64,000 nucleotides of DNA from Oceanithermus desulfurans (GCF_014201675.1 NZ_JACHEZ010000004.1:1-64000); one strand, 5' to 3'; counted from the stretch's first letter, positions 50,130 through 59,070 are shown. A program made the numbers and translations. The notes: generated by a model from the letters alone, not told the origin.

Positions 50130-52163
50130 ATGAAGGTTCGTACCAAGGTAGGCCGGGTTTTACGCAGGCGCGTTTGGTTTCTGCTGTTGGCCCTGGCCTC
50201 GTCCTTCGCATTGCCGCAAAGTTGGGCGGCCGAGTCGGGGGTGCGGATCACCGTACCGCCTTCGGCGTCGGTCGAGGTGCCGGTGGAAGGCTTTTGCATG
50301 AACTACGGCAAGCCCTTCCCCAGCGCGCGCCTGGCCCCCGTTTCGCCCGCGCCCGCGTCGCTGCGCGCCATCGAGCGCTACGCGGCCGCCAAAGGGTACA
50401 ACAAGAGCCACCCCTACCAGGTGCAGCGGGCGGTTTGGTACTTCACCGACGGGCTCGAGTACGACGCCGGCAAGCTGCCGATCACCCATGAGCTGGTCGG
50501 GTATGCGAAATCCAATGCGGAGCACGCTTTTCCAAAGGGTGAGCTCGAGCTGTCCGAAGCCGTAAAGAACGGCCTCGTGCGCGCGGAGATCCGCGACTTC
50601 AAGAACATTTCGAAGCCCGAGTACCACGGCCGCGGCACCCTGACCGTGGTCAACCAGACCCAGCAGCAGCTGACGATCTTCATCCCCTACGGCGTGAAGT
50701 TCAAGGACCAGGTCAAGAGCGGCACCCAGAACATGGCCGTCTTCGCCACGCCCATCGAGGCCAAAGCGCCGGCCCAGAAGGTGCTCGTTGTCCAGGGGCC
50801 TCCCGGACCTGCAGGTCCTCCGGGTCCCCAGGGTCCCATCGGCCCGCCGGGACCGCGCGGTCCCGCGGGTCCGGCCGGACCTACCGGTCCTCAAGGGCCC
50901 AAGGGTCCTCCAGGTCCTGCGGGCCCCGCCGGCCCTGCCGGTCCCAAGGGCCCCGCCGGTCCCGCCGGCCCCCAGGGTCCCCAGGGAGCCGCCGGTCCCC
51001 AGGGCCCCGCCGGGCCCAAGGGTCCCAAGGGCGACACCGGCCCCGCCGGCCCCCAGGGTCCGCGCGGACCCCAAGGTCCCATCGGTCCGCAAGGTCCGCG
51101 CGGTCCTCAGGGTCCGCAGGGCCCCATGGGTCCCGCCGGCCCCCAGGGACCTACGGGTCCGCAAGGACCCAAAGGTCCCGCCGGTCCCCAGGGCCCCGTC
51201 GGCCCCCAAGGCCCCATGGGTCCCGCCGGCATTAGCTGTTGGGACACCAACGGCAACGGCAAAGGCGATGTGGAAAGCGAAGACCTCAACGGCGACGGCA
51301 AGGTCAACGCCCTCGACTGCATCGGCCCCGCCGGACCCCAGGGCCCCATGGGCCCCATCGGCCCTCAGGGCCCGCGCGGCCCGCAGGGTCCCACCGGGCC
51401 TCAGGGTCCGCGCGGTCCTCAAGGACCCCAGGGCGCGACCGGACCCCAGGGCCCGCAAGGACCCACCGGCCCTACCGGGCCTCAGGGTCCGGCCGGCGTG
51501 AACTGCTGGGACAGCAACGGTAACGGCGTCGCCGACCTGGATACCGAAGACCTCAACGGCGACGGCAAGGTCAACGCCCTCGACTGCTTCGGTCCCGCCG
51601 GCCCCCAGGGACCGATCGGCCCTATGGGTCCTGCCGGTCCTCAGGGGCCCACGGGAGCGCGCGGTCCCGCCGGTCCCAAGGGGCCCAAGGGCGACACCGG
51701 CCCCGCCGGTCCGCAGGGCCCCGCCGGCCCCACCGGTCCGCAAGGACCTCCGGGCCCCACCGGCCCCAAAGGCCCCGCCGGTCCCCAGGGGCCGCAGGGT
51801 CCCACCGGGCCTACCGGCCCCGTCGGTCCTCAGGGCCCGCGCGGCCCCATGGGCCCTCCGGGCATCAACGAGTTCCGCATCGTCAGCGCCACGAGCGATA
51901 CCGGCGCGCCCGCCTGCGCCTGCAATCAGCCCAAGACCGCTTCGGTCACCTGCCCCGATGGGTTCCAGGTCGTGGGCGGCGGCGCCAGCGTGCAGACGGT
52001 GAGCGGCGTCTACGATCCGACGATCACCCTGCAAGCCAGCTACCCCGTATCGAACGTGGGCTGGATGGCGCAGGCCGGACGTATGGTGGGCGGCCCCTCC
52101 GAGGACTGGACCCTCACCGTTTGGGCCATCTGCGTGAAGCCCAATCTGGCCGGCGGCCAATAA
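50130..52163 (+). CDS. Secreted collagen-like protein with two EF-hand/dockerin-like inserts
   Basis: 677 residues from ATG 50130. Signal peptide ([20 protein letters not shown]), an N-terminal domain (about 35-220: [55 protein letters not shown]), then a collagen rod 223-578 of 97 Gly-X-Y triplets in blocks of 48, 19 and 30. The blocks are separated by two near-identical 31-residue inserts (368-398 and 457-487) with [11 protein letters not shown] and [13 protein letters not shown]: two calcium-type loops between a Cys pair. A 99-residue C-terminal domain with Cys pairs ([29 protein letters not shown]) could act as trimerisation or lectin-like head. A strong terminator follows. Confidence 0.92.
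   Translation: MKVRTKVGRVLRRRVWFLLLALASSFALPQSWAAESGVRITVPPSASVEVPVEGFCMNYGKPFPSARLAPVSPAPASLRAIERYAAAKGYNKSHPYQVQRAVWYFTDGLEYDAGKLPITHELVGYAKSNAEHAFPKGELELSEAVKNGLVRAEIRDFKNISKPEYHGRGTLTVVNQTQQQLTIFIPYGVKFKDQVKSGTQNMAVFATPIEAKAPAQKVLVVQGPPGPAGPPGPQGPIGPPGPRGPAGPAGPTGPQGPKGPPGPAGPAGPAGPKGPAGPAGPQGPQGAAGPQGPAGPKGPKGDTGPAGPQGPRGPQGPIGPQGPRGPQGPQGPMGPAGPQGPTGPQGPKGPAGPQGPVGPQGPMGPAGISCWDTNGNGKGDVESEDLNGDGKVNALDCIGPAGPQGPMGPIGPQGPRGPQGPTGPQGPRGPQGPQGATGPQGPQGPTGPTGPQGPAGVNCWDSNGNGVADLDTEDLNGDGKVNALDCFGPAGPQGPIGPMGPAGPQGPTGARGPAGPKGPKGDTGPAGPQGPAGPTGPQGPPGPTGPKGPAGPQGPQGPTGPTGPVGPQGPRGPMGPPGINEFRIVSATSDTGAPACACNQPKTASVTCPDGFQVVGGGASVQTVSGVYDPTITLQASYPVSNVGWMAQAGRMVGGPSEDWTLTVWAICVKPNLAGGQ
51231..51323 (+). 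repeat. First 31-residue insert in the collagen rod
   Basis: Encodes residues 368-398 with two DxNxDG-type loops between Cys370 and Cys397. Nearly identical to the copy at 51498-51590. Confidence 0.85.
51498..51590 (+). repeat. Second 31-residue insert in the collagen rod
   Basis: Encodes residues 457-487; the second loop [13 protein letters not shown] is identical to that of the first insert, also at most DNA positions. Confidence 0.85.
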
Positions 52164-52175
52164 CCCGCGAACGTG

Positions 52176-52209
52176 CGAAGAAGGGTCCCGAGCTCGGGAC
52201 CCTTCTTCG
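52176..52209 (+). terminator. Terminator after the collagen-like gene
   Basis: Perfect 34-base palindrome (arms 52176-52192 and 52193-52209) 13 bases after the stop. GAAGAAGGG arms give an A-tract before and TTCTTC after it, so it can work as an intrinsic terminator. Confidence 0.8.
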
Positions 52210-52257
52210 TGGTAACTTGAAGGTAGCCCCGCAAGGGGCCACAACTCGGCCTCGAGG

Positions 52258-52375
52258 TCCCTGGTGCCTGGCGCGCGTAGCCCAGGCTTAAAGTGGGGAA
52301 GTCCGGTGAGAGTCCGGCGCTGTCCCGCAACGGTCATGGCTCCTAGCGAGCACGAGCCCGAACACCTGCCAGGGA
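52258..52375 (+). ncRNA. Cobalamin riboswitch (aptamer)
   Basis: Conserved core of the cobalamin family: AAAGTGGGGAAGTCCGGTGA with GAGTCCGGCGCTGTCCCGCA, then ACGGTCA, GAGCACGAGCCCGAACACCT and GCC. P1 is closed by TCCCTGG (52258-52264) and CCAGGGA (52369-52375). It precedes btuFCD and the cob genes, so adenosylcobalamin or another cobamide should switch them off. Confidence 0.95.
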
Positions 52376-52376
52376 A

Positions 52377-52395
52377 GCCCCGCACCCCACGGGGC
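52377..52395 (+). other. Hairpin directly after the aptamer
   Basis: GCCCCG (52377-52382) pairs with CGGGGC (52390-52395). May be the antiterminator partner or a spacer stem of the expression platform. Confidence 0.5.
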
Positions 52396-52444
52396 ACCTC
52401 TCGCGGAAGGGGGCGGTTAGGGGGCGTCATGCACATGACCCTGA

Positions 52445-52473
52445 ACCCTGCCGCGCGCAGGGTGTTTTCTTTC
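52445..52473 (+). terminator. Riboswitch terminator
   Basis: Stem ACCCTGC / GCAGGGT (52445-52451 / 52457-52463), five-base loop, then GTTTTCTTT. Lies between aptamer and btuF, so control is probably by transcription termination. Confidence 0.8.
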
Positions 52474-52515
52474 CCCCACCTCCCGAGCAAGGGGCCGAGG
52501 TACGGAGGTGGTTGT

Positions 52516-53397
52516 ATGAAGAAGTTCGTCTTCCTGTTGGCCCTCCTCTTCAGCCTGGCCCTGGCCACGTCCTACCCGCTCGTCGTCACCGACGACCTGG
52601 GGCGCACGGTCACGATTCCCGCCGAGCCCCAGCGCATCGTGGTGATGCTGCCCTCGGCCACCGAGACGCTCTGCGCCGTGGGAGCCTGCGACCGGATCGT
52701 GGCCACCGACGACTACTCCAACTGGCCCGCCGAGGTGGCGGACAAGCCCAAGGCCGGGGGGCTGTACAACCCCAACGTCGAGCTCATCGCCAGCTTCGAG
52801 CCCGACCTGGTGATCACCAGCAAGTACGGCAAGCTCACCGAGGCGCTCGACAAGCTGGGCCTCACCACCTACGCGGTCAACACTCAGACCTTCGAGGACA
52901 TCTTCCGCACCGCCCGCAACCTGGGCGAGCTGGTGAACCGCGAGGCCGAGGCCGAGGCGCTCGTCGCCCGCATCAACCGCGAGGTTTACGCGCTGGAGTC
53001 GCAGGCGGCCAAGGCGGGGGACCGCCCCACGGTCTACTACGAGATCGACGCCACCCCCTACACCGTGGGCCCCGGTTCCTTCATCGGCACGCTCATCAAG
53101 AAGGCCCGCGGGGTCAACGTGATCCCCGCCGAGCTGGGCCTCTTCCCCAAGATCAGCCCCGAGCTGGTGGTGGAGAAGGATCCCGCGGTGATCGTGCTGG
53201 GCGACGCCCCCTACGGCGTGACCGCGACCAAGATCGCCGAGCGCCCGGGCTGGGCGGCCCTTCAGGCGGTCCGCAGCGGTCGCGTCTGCGAGCTGACCAA
53301 GGAGCAGACCGACGTGGTGCACCGTCCCGGTCCCCGGGTCGCCGAGGGGCTCCGGGTGCTCATCGACTGCTTCCACCCCGGTCTGCTGGGCGAGTAG
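52516..53397 (+). CDS. btuF: Corrinoid ABC transporter substrate-binding protein
   Basis: 293 residues. Signal peptide (FVFLLALLFSLALATS), then the BtuF/helical-backbone binding-protein pattern: VVTDDLGRTVTIPAEPQRIV, VMLPSATETLCAVGACDRIV, YNPNVELIASFEPDLVITSK, PTVYYEIDATPYTVGPGSFI, and PELVVEKDPAVIVLGDAP. Binds vitamin B12 or cobinamide outside the membrane and delivers it to BtuCD. First gene after the riboswitch; ATG with GGAGG eight bases upstream. A siderophore ligand is possible in this family, but the riboswitch makes a corrinoid far likelier. Confidence 0.93.
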   Translation: MKKFVFLLALLFSLALATSYPLVVTDDLGRTVTIPAEPQRIVVMLPSATETLCAVGACDRIVATDDYSNWPAEVADKPKAGGLYNPNVELIASFEPDLVITSKYGKLTEALDKLGLTTYAVNTQTFEDIFRTARNLGELVNREAEAEALVARINREVYALESQAAKAGDRPTVYYEIDATPYTVGPGSFIGTLIKKARGVNVIPAELGLFPKISPELVVEKDPAVIVLGDAPYGVTATKIAERPGWAALQAVRSGRVCELTKEQTDVVHRPGPRVAEGLRVLIDCFHPGLLGE

Positions 53398-53404
53398 GCG
53401 GATC

Positions 53405-54409
53405 GTGCGCGCGCTCGGCTGGTTGCTCCTGCTCGGCACCCTCGCCCTGGTCGTGGTGCTGGGGGTGACGGTGGGGGCGGTGCCGCTGGGACCGGACCGG
53501 GTGCTGGCCGCGCTCGCCGACGGCCTGGCGGGCCGGGCGGTCGACCCCATCGTCTGGCAGATCCGGCTGCCGCGGGTGCTCATGGCGGCGCTGGTGGGGG
53601 CGGCGCTCGGCGTTTCCGGGGCCGTCTACCAGGGGTTGTTCCGCAACCCCCTGGCCGACCCCTACCTGATGGGGGCGGCTTCGGGGGCGGCCTTCGGGGC
53701 CACGGTGGCCCTCACCCTTACCGGCTCGCTCTCGAGCGCCTACGCCCACAGCGTCGCCGAGCGCTGGCCCGCGAGCGTGCCTCTCTTCGCCTTTGCAGGC
53801 GCGGTGGGCGCGGTGGCGCTGGCCGTCGTCCTCGCCGGCGGGGTGGCGCGGCGCTACAACCTGATCCTGGCGGGGGTGGTCGTCGGCAGCGTGCTGATCG
53901 GCCTCACCACCTACCTGATGATGCTCGACGCCGACCGGGTGCGCGCCGTCTTCAGCTACACGCTGGGCAACCTGGCCTTCAGCGGCTGGCCCGACGTGCA
54001 GCGGCTCGCGGCCTACCTGGTGGTCGCGCTCCTGCCCCTCTTCTTCTTCGGGCGTGCGCTCAACGCGCTGCAGCTGGGCGACGCGGTGGCCCACACCCTG
54101 GGGCTGCCGCTCGCCTGGATCAAGCTGGGGCTGATCCTGGGGGCGACGCTGGCCACCGCGGCCGCGGTGGCCCAGGTGGGCATCGTCGGCTTCGTGGGGT
54201 TGATCGTGCCCCACACGATGCGCCGCTTCGCGGGCGAGGACTACCGGGCGCTCGTGCCCGCGAGCGCGCTCGGCGGGGCGGTGCTGCTGGTGCTGGCCGA
54301 CGTGCTGGCGCGGATGCTGGTGCGGCCGGCCGAGCTGCCGGTGGGCGTGGTGACGACGCTGCTGGGCGGCCCCTTCTTCCTCTACCTGCTCCGGAGGCAG
54401 CGTGCTTGA
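53405..54409 (+). CDS. btuC: Corrinoid ABC transporter permease
   Basis: 334 residues, about ten spans, FecCD/BtuC family. Hallmarks: IRLPRVLMAALVGAALGVSG, VYQGLFRNPLADPYLMGAAS, GAAFGATVALTL, TLGNLAFSGWPDV, AAVAQVGIVGFVGLIVPHTM, and RRFAGEDYRALVPASALGGA. GTG start seven bases after btuF; overlaps btuD by eight bases. Confidence 0.95.
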   Translation: MRALGWLLLLGTLALVVVLGVTVGAVPLGPDRVLAALADGLAGRAVDPIVWQIRLPRVLMAALVGAALGVSGAVYQGLFRNPLADPYLMGAASGAAFGATVALTLTGSLSSAYAHSVAERWPASVPLFAFAGAVGAVALAVVLAGGVARRYNLILAGVVVGSVLIGLTTYLMMLDADRVRAVFSYTLGNLAFSGWPDVQRLAAYLVVALLPLFFFGRALNALQLGDAVAHTLGLPLAWIKLGLILGATLATAAAVAQVGIVGFVGLIVPHTMRRFAGEDYRALVPASALGGAVLLVLADVLARMLVRPAELPVGVVTTLLGGPFFLYLLRRQRA

Positions 54410-55178
54410 GGCGCGGGAGCTGCACTTCGGCTACCCGCAGGGTCCGCGGGTGCTGGCGGGGGTGGAGCTGCGGCTCGAGCCGGGAACCTGGCTCGCGGTG
54501 CTGGGGCCCAACGGGTCGGGCAAGACGACGCTCCTCGCCCTGCTGCTGGGCCTGCTGCGCCCCAGCGCGGGCGAGGTGCGGCTGGACGGGCGCCCGCTGC
54601 AGGCCTGGAGCGCGGCCGCGCGCGGCCGCCGGATCGCCTACCTTCCCCAGAACGGCCCCTACCCGCCGGGCCTGACCGCCGGCGAGGTGGTGCGCCTGGG
54701 CCGCCTGCCCCACCTGGGCTTGTGGAGCCGCGAGGGTCCGGACGACGAGGCCGCGGTGGCCTGGGCCATGCAGGTCACCGAGACGGTTGCGCTCGCGGAC
54801 CGGCCCATGGCCGCGCTGTCCGGAGGGGAGCGCCAGCGGGTCCTGCTCGCCCGGGCGTTGGCGCAGCGGCCCCGCTACCTGCTCCTCGACGAGCCCACCA
54901 ACCACCTGGACCTGCACCACCAGGCGGCCCTGCTCAGGCTGCTGGGGCGGCTCGCGGCCGAGGGCATCGGGGTCGCGAGCGTCTTTCACGACCCCAACCA
55001 CGCGCTGGCGGCGGGCCGGGCGGTGCTCCTCGAAGGGGGAAGGGTGGCCGACGCCGGGACCCCGGAGCAGGTGGTCACGGGGGCGGCCTTCCGCCGGGTC
55101 TACGCGGGGGACGTTCGCGTCCTGCGCGGCGAGGGCCGGGTCGCGGTGCTCCCCCGCTGGGCGGAGGCGGAGCGGTGA
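54402..55178 (+). CDS. btuD: Corrinoid ABC transporter ATPase
   Basis: 258 residues. Walker A GPNGSGKTT, Q-loop YLPQNGPYPPGLTAGEVV, signature ALSGGERQRVLLARALAQ, Walker B YLLLDEPTNHLDLHHQ, switch His in SVFHDPNHA. Standard for BtuD/FepC-type ATPases. GTG overlapping the btuC end, GGAGG in the btuC end. Its own stop overlaps the next start (GTGA). Confidence 0.95.
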   Translation: MLEARELHFGYPQGPRVLAGVELRLEPGTWLAVLGPNGSGKTTLLALLLGLLRPSAGEVRLDGRPLQAWSAAARGRRIAYLPQNGPYPPGLTAGEVVRLGRLPHLGLWSREGPDDEAAVAWAMQVTETVALADRPMAALSGGERQRVLLARALAQRPRYLLLDEPTNHLDLHHQAALLRLLGRLAAEGIGVASVFHDPNHALAAGRAVLLEGGRVADAGTPEQVVTGAAFRRVYAGDVRVLRGEGRVAVLPRWAEAER

Positions 55179-55537
55179 AGGGAAGCCTGAGGGCCACCGG
55201 CCGGCTGCTCGTCGTGGACCTGGAGGAGGTGCGGCGGCTGGTGACCGAGAGCGGCCCGCGGCTGGCGCGCTACGTGGCCGTCGTCCGCTCGGAGGAGGTG
55301 CGCGCCTGCACCCGTGCGGGCACGAACCGCTTCGGGCCGCTGCTGCTGCGCCACGGCCTGCCGCCGGGCGAAACGGTCGTCTACACCACGACGGACGACA
55401 CCCTGGACTTCGAGATCGAAGGGCGCACCGTGCGCGTGGGGGGCGTGGCCATCTACCCGGAAGGCCCGCCGGCGTGGGTGGAGACGCCCTACTACGTCTG
55501 GGTGGAGGGGACGGACGATGAAGAGGGAACGACCTGA
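55175..55537 (+). CDS. Unknown 120-residue protein in the corrinoid operon
   Basis: 120 residues, GTG start overlapping the btuD stop by four bases and end overlapping cobO by 20 bases, so it is translated as part of the operon. Mixed alpha/beta: [80 protein letters not shown], and a C-terminal [16 protein letters not shown]. No Cys-His metal site, P-loop or membrane span. I do not recognise a family. Its position between uptake and adenosylation suggests a role in corrinoid handling or sensing; this is inference only. Confidence 0.8.
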   Translation: MKGSLRATGRLLVVDLEEVRRLVTESGPRLARYVAVVRSEEVRACTRAGTNRFGPLLLRHGLPPGETVVYTTTDDTLDFEIEGRTVRVGGVAIYPEGPPAWVETPYYVWVEGTDDEEGTT

Positions 55538-56060
55538 GGGCGAGCGCCGCGGGCTGGTGCTCGTCTACACCGGCGACGGCAAGGGCAAGACGACCGCGGC
55601 CCTGGGTCTGGTGCTGCGCTCGCTGGGCCGCGGCTTCCGGCCGCGCATCTTCCAGTTCATGAAGCACGAGCGGGCGGCCTTTGGCGAGCACCGGGCGCTC
55701 GAAAAGCTGGGCGTGCCCATCGAGGGGCTCGGCGACGGCTTCAGCTGGCGCTCGCGCGACCTGGAGAAGTCCGCGGAGCTGGCGCGGGCGGGCTGGCGGC
55801 AGGCGGCCGCGGCCATCGCCTCGGGGGACTGGGACCTGGTCGTCCTCGACGAGGTGACCTACCCCCTCAACTTTGGCTGGGTTCCGGTCGCGGAGGTCCT
55901 CGACGCGCTGCGCGCGCGGCCCCGCCACGTGCACGTGGTGCTCACCGGCCGCGACGCCCCCCGGGCGCTGGTCGCCTTCGCCGATACCGTGACGGAGATG
56001 AAGAAGGTCAGGCACGCCTACGACGCCGGGGTCCCGGCGGCGAAGGGCATGGAGCATTAG
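55518..56060 (+). CDS. cobO: Cob(I)yrinic acid a,c-diamide adenosyltransferase
   Basis: 180 residues, CobO/CobA/BtuR type. P-loop [40 protein letters not shown] with the conserved [61 protein letters not shown], and GMEH at the end. Adds the adenosyl group to reduced corrinoids. ATG overlaps the preceding small gene. Its TAG stop is also the start of the -10 box for the next gene. Confidence 0.95.
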   Translation: MKRERPEGERRGLVLVYTGDGKGKTTAALGLVLRSLGRGFRPRIFQFMKHERAAFGEHRALEKLGVPIEGLGDGFSWRSRDLEKSAELARAGWRQAAAAIASGDWDLVVLDEVTYPLNFGWVPVAEVLDALRARPRHVHVVLTGRDAPRALVAFADTVTEMKKVRHAYDAGVPAAKGMEH

Positions 56061-56063
56061 GCT
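56058..56063 (+). promoter_or_regulatory. Leaderless -10 box of the hydrolase gene, made from the cobO stop codon
   Basis: TAGGCT, six bases (GGGGGC) before the ATG at 56070. The TAG ends cobO. Confidence 0.55.
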
Positions 56064-56069
56064 GGGGGC

Positions 56070-56873
56070 ATGGATCCGCGCGTCGAGGCCCTGCGGGAGT
56101 TCCGGCGTCGCCGGAGGCCGCGCTCGCTGGAGCAGGGCGGCCGGGTCTGGCGCTACTACGCGCTGGGTGAGGGGCCGCGCACGCTCCTCTTCTTGCACGG
56201 CATGGCCGGCTCCGGCGACATCTGGTTCCAGCAGCTCGAAGCCTACGCGCGGCGCTGGCGGGTGGTGGCCCCCAGCTACCCGGCGACCGGGTCGCTGGGG
56301 GCCCTGGCGGACGGCGTCTGGGCGGTGCTCGACGCGTTGGGCGCCACGCGCGCGGTGGTGGTCGGCAGTTCGCTCGGCGGCCTGCTGGCGCAGTACCTGG
56401 TCGCTGTCCGGCCCGAGCGGGTGGAGCGGGCCGTCTTTGCCAACACCTTTCCGCCGGGCCACCCCGAGATCCTGAAAGGTCGCCGCCTGGCGGCGCTGGC
56501 CCGCTGGCTGCCCGAGCGGCTGGTGCTGGGGATGATGCTGCGCAACACCCGCCGGAAGCTGGTGCCGGCCGCCGGGGGCGACGCGCTGCTCGCCTACTAC
56601 CTCGAGGAACAGTACACCCGCCGGATGCGCAAGGCCGACGTCCTCGCCCGTTCGCGGGCGGTCTTCGAGGTCTTCGACCCGCCCGAACCGCGCCTGCCCC
56701 ACGCCGTCTTCGAGGCCGCCAACGACCCGCTCATCCCGCCGCGGGCTCGCGCCGACCTGAAGGCCCGCTACCCACGGGCCTTCGTGCGCGACCTCGGGGC
56801 GGTGGGCCACTTCCCCTACCTGAGCCACCCCGAGCGCTTCAACGCCGCGCTCGACGCGTTCTTGGAGTCGTGA
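56070..56873 (+). CDS. Alpha/beta hydrolase within the cobalamin operon
   Basis: 267 residues. LLFLHGMAGSGDIWFQQLEA gives the oxyanion loop, nucleophile Ser in VVGSSLGGLLAQYL, acid near VFEAANDPLIPPRARADLK, His in VGHFPYLSHPERFNAALDAF. Close to general esterase/haloperoxidase-like hydrolases. No known cobalamin step needs it. It is coupled to cobB by a four-base overlap, so it belongs to the operon, yet it also has its own leaderless promoter. A role in trimming a corrinoid side group is only a thought. Confidence 0.88.
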   Translation: MDPRVEALREFRRRRRPRSLEQGGRVWRYYALGEGPRTLLFLHGMAGSGDIWFQQLEAYARRWRVVAPSYPATGSLGALADGVWAVLDALGATRAVVVGSSLGGLLAQYLVAVRPERVERAVFANTFPPGHPEILKGRRLAALARWLPERLVLGMMLRNTRRKLVPAAGGDALLAYYLEEQYTRRMRKADVLARSRAVFEVFDPPEPRLPHAVFEAANDPLIPPRARADLKARYPRAFVRDLGAVGHFPYLSHPERFNAALDAFLES

Positions 56874-58201
56874 AGCTGCCGCGTCTGGTCGTCGCCGCGC
56901 CGTCGTCGGGATCGGGAAAGACGACGGTGGCCGCGGTCTTGCTGGCCGCCTGGCGGGCGCGGGGAAGGGCGGTGCAGCCCTTCAAGGCCGGGCCCGACTA
57001 CATCGACCCTACCCACCTGGCCCGCGCCGCGGGGCGGACGCCGCGCAACCTCGACGGCTGGTTCCTCGACCGTCCCGAGCTGCTCGAGGTCTTCCGGCGC
57101 GGGGTAAAGGGCGCTGCGGGTGCGCTGGTGGAAGGGGTGATGGGCCTCTTCGACGGTCGTGACGCCCTGGGGCGCGAAGGCTCGACCGCCCAGGTGGCCC
57201 GCTGGCTGGACGCTCCGGTGGTGCTGGTGGTGGACGCGCGCGCCATGGCCGGTTCCATCGCTGCGCTGGTGCGGGGGTTTCGCGACCACGATCCGCGCCT
57301 GCGGCTGGCGGGGGTGGTGGCCAACCGGGTGGGCTCGAAGCGGCACGCGCAGATTCTGGCCGAGGCGCTCGAGTCCGTGGGGGTGCCCTTCTTGGGCTAC
57401 CTGCCCCGGAGCCCCGAACTCGAGCTGCCGGAGCGGCACCTGGGCCTGGTGCTGGCCGGGGAGCGCACGCTCGACCCCGGAGCCTGGGTCCGGGCGGCGG
57501 CCACGCTCGAGGTGGAGGCGTTGTGGCGGCTCGCCCGCTCGACGCCGCCGCTCGACGCACCGGCCCATCGCCTGCCCCTGGGTCGCGAGCCGCTGCGGGC
57601 GCGGATCGCCGTGGCCCGCGACGCCGCCTTCAACTTTTACTACCCCGAAGCGCTCGAGCTGCTCGAGCAGCTGGGCGCGGAGCTCGTTCCCTTCAGCCCG
57701 CTCGCAGACGACGCTTTGCCCGCAGACGCAGGCGCGGTCTGGATCGGCGGCGGCTACCCCGAGCTCTACGCGCGCGAGCTGGCCGCGAACCGGGGGATGC
57801 TGGAGGCGCTGCGCCGCTTCGAGGGGCCGGTCTACGCCGAGTGCGGCGGCCTGATGTACCTCTCGGAGGCGCTCACGACGCCCGAGGGCCGCTTTGCGAT
57901 GGCCGGCCTCGTCCCCGGAGCGGCGCGCATGCAGGAGCGGCCCACCCTGGGCTACCGCCACGTCGAGGCGCTGGCCGACGGTCCGGTGGCCCGGCGCGGC
58001 TGGCGCGCCAAAGGGCACGCCTTCCACTACTCCACCCGGCCCGCGGTGGAGCCCGCGGCCTGGCGGCGGGTGGACGGCGCGGAGCGCGAGGGCTACCTCG
58101 ACGGCCGGGTGCACGCCAGCTACACCCACCTCTACTTCCCGGCGGCCCCGGAGCTGGCGCGGCGCTTCGTCGCGGCGGCCGCGCGCGGGGGTGTGAGGTG
58201 A
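56870..58201 (+). CDS. cobB: Cobyrinic acid a,c-diamide synthase
   Basis: 443 residues, CobB/CbiA. N-terminal dethiobiotin-synthetase-like domain with P-loop APSSGSGKTTVAAVLLAAWR, FKAGPDYIDPTHLARAAG, GVMGLFDGRDA, and C-terminal class I glutamine amidotransferase domain with nucleophile Cys in VYAECGGLMYLSEALTT and ASYTHLYFPAAPELARRF carrying the triad His. It amidates the a and c carboxylates with glutamine and ATP. Its presence suggests use of cobyrinic acid-level precursors, not just finished cobinamide. GTG overlaps the hydrolase stop. Confidence 0.95.
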   Translation: MKLPRLVVAAPSSGSGKTTVAAVLLAAWRARGRAVQPFKAGPDYIDPTHLARAAGRTPRNLDGWFLDRPELLEVFRRGVKGAAGALVEGVMGLFDGRDALGREGSTAQVARWLDAPVVLVVDARAMAGSIAALVRGFRDHDPRLRLAGVVANRVGSKRHAQILAEALESVGVPFLGYLPRSPELELPERHLGLVLAGERTLDPGAWVRAAATLEVEALWRLARSTPPLDAPAHRLPLGREPLRARIAVARDAAFNFYYPEALELLEQLGAELVPFSPLADDALPADAGAVWIGGGYPELYARELAANRGMLEALRRFEGPVYAECGGLMYLSEALTTPEGRFAMAGLVPGAARMQERPTLGYRHVEALADGPVARRGWRAKGHAFHYSTRPAVEPAAWRRVDGAEREGYLDGRVHASYTHLYFPAAPELARRFVAAAARGGVR

Positions 58202-59070
58202 CCGTCCTGCTCGCCGCCTTTCTCGACGGGCTGCTGCGCGAGCCGCCGGCGCGGCTGCACCCGGTGGTGGGGATCGGGCGGCTGCTCGCGGGGCTCGAGC
58301 GTTTCTGGCGCGACGACGCGCGCGCGGGCGCGGCCGCCTGGGCGGCGGGGGCCGTGGTCGTAACGGGGATCGCCGCCTTGCTCGGGCGCTGGACCCTGAC
58401 GCTGGAGACGCCCTGGCGCCTGGCGGCGACGGCGCTGCTGCTCTGGCCCGCCTTCTCGCTGCGGATGCTGCTCGAGGAGGTGGCCGTGGTCGAGGCGGCG
58501 CTGGCGCGCGACCTGGACGAGGCCCGCACGCGGCTCGCGCGGCTGGTGAGCCGCGACACCGGGAACCTCGACGAGGCCGGGGTGCGCATGGCAGCTTTGG
58601 AAACGCTGGCCGAGAACTTCTCGGACAGCCTGGTGGCGCCGATGTTCTACTTCGTCCTCTCCGGTCTCCCCGGGGCCTGGCTCTACCGCTACGCCAACAC
58701 CGCCGACGCGACCTGGGGTTACCGCAGCCGTCGTTACCGGCACTGGGGCCGCTTCGCCGCGCGCGCCGACGACCTGCTCAACCTGCTGCCGGCGCGGCTG
58801 GCCGCCGGCCTGCTGGGGGGTGGCCGCGACCTCGCCGCGTTGCGGCGCGAGGCGGCGCGCACCCCCTCGCCCAACGCCGGCTGGCCGATGGCGGCCTTGG
58901 CCCTGGCGATGGGGGTGCGGCTGGAAAAGCGGGGCGCCTACGTGCTCAACCCCTCCGGACGCGACCCCGAGCCCGCCGACCTTCGGCGGGCGCTGGCGCG
59001 GGCGCGCCGTACGGCGGTCGTCGTCTACGCGCTGGCCGCGCTCCTCGGCTGGGGGGTGTGGGGGTTGTGA
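58198..59070 (+). CDS. cbiB: Adenosylcobinamide-phosphate synthase CbiB
   Basis: 290 residues, integral membrane, four to five spans. CbiB motifs: LLREPPARLHPVVGIGRLLA, LVSRDTGNLDEAGVRMAALE, TLAENFSDSLVAPMFYFVLS, YRYANTADATWGYRSRRYRH, WGRFAARADDLLNLLPARL, TPSPNAGWPMAALALAMGV. Attaches aminopropanol (phosphate) to adenosylcobyric acid. GTG with GTGA overlap on cobB; ends inside the start of the next gene (13-base overlap). Confidence 0.95.
   Translation: MTVLLAAFLDGLLREPPARLHPVVGIGRLLAGLERFWRDDARAGAAAWAAGAVVVTGIAALLGRWTLTLETPWRLAATALLLWPAFSLRMLLEEVAVVEAALARDLDEARTRLARLVSRDTGNLDEAGVRMAALETLAENFSDSLVAPMFYFVLSGLPGAWLYRYANTADATWGYRSRRYRHWGRFAARADDLLNLLPARLAAGLLGGGRDLAALRREAARTPSPNAGWPMAALALAMGVRLEKRGAYVLNPSGRDPEPADLRRALARARRTAVVVYALAALLGWGVWGL

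Noticed and set aside
50788-51858. Dense short repeats in the collagen rod as a CRISPR or satellite array
   Set aside because: Period is nine bases (Gly-X-Y codons) in one open frame, with no spacer structure.
50160-52568. 802-codon reverse frame opposite the collagen-like gene
   Set aside because: Gly-rich repeat is the mirror of the Gly-X-Y codons; no start signal.
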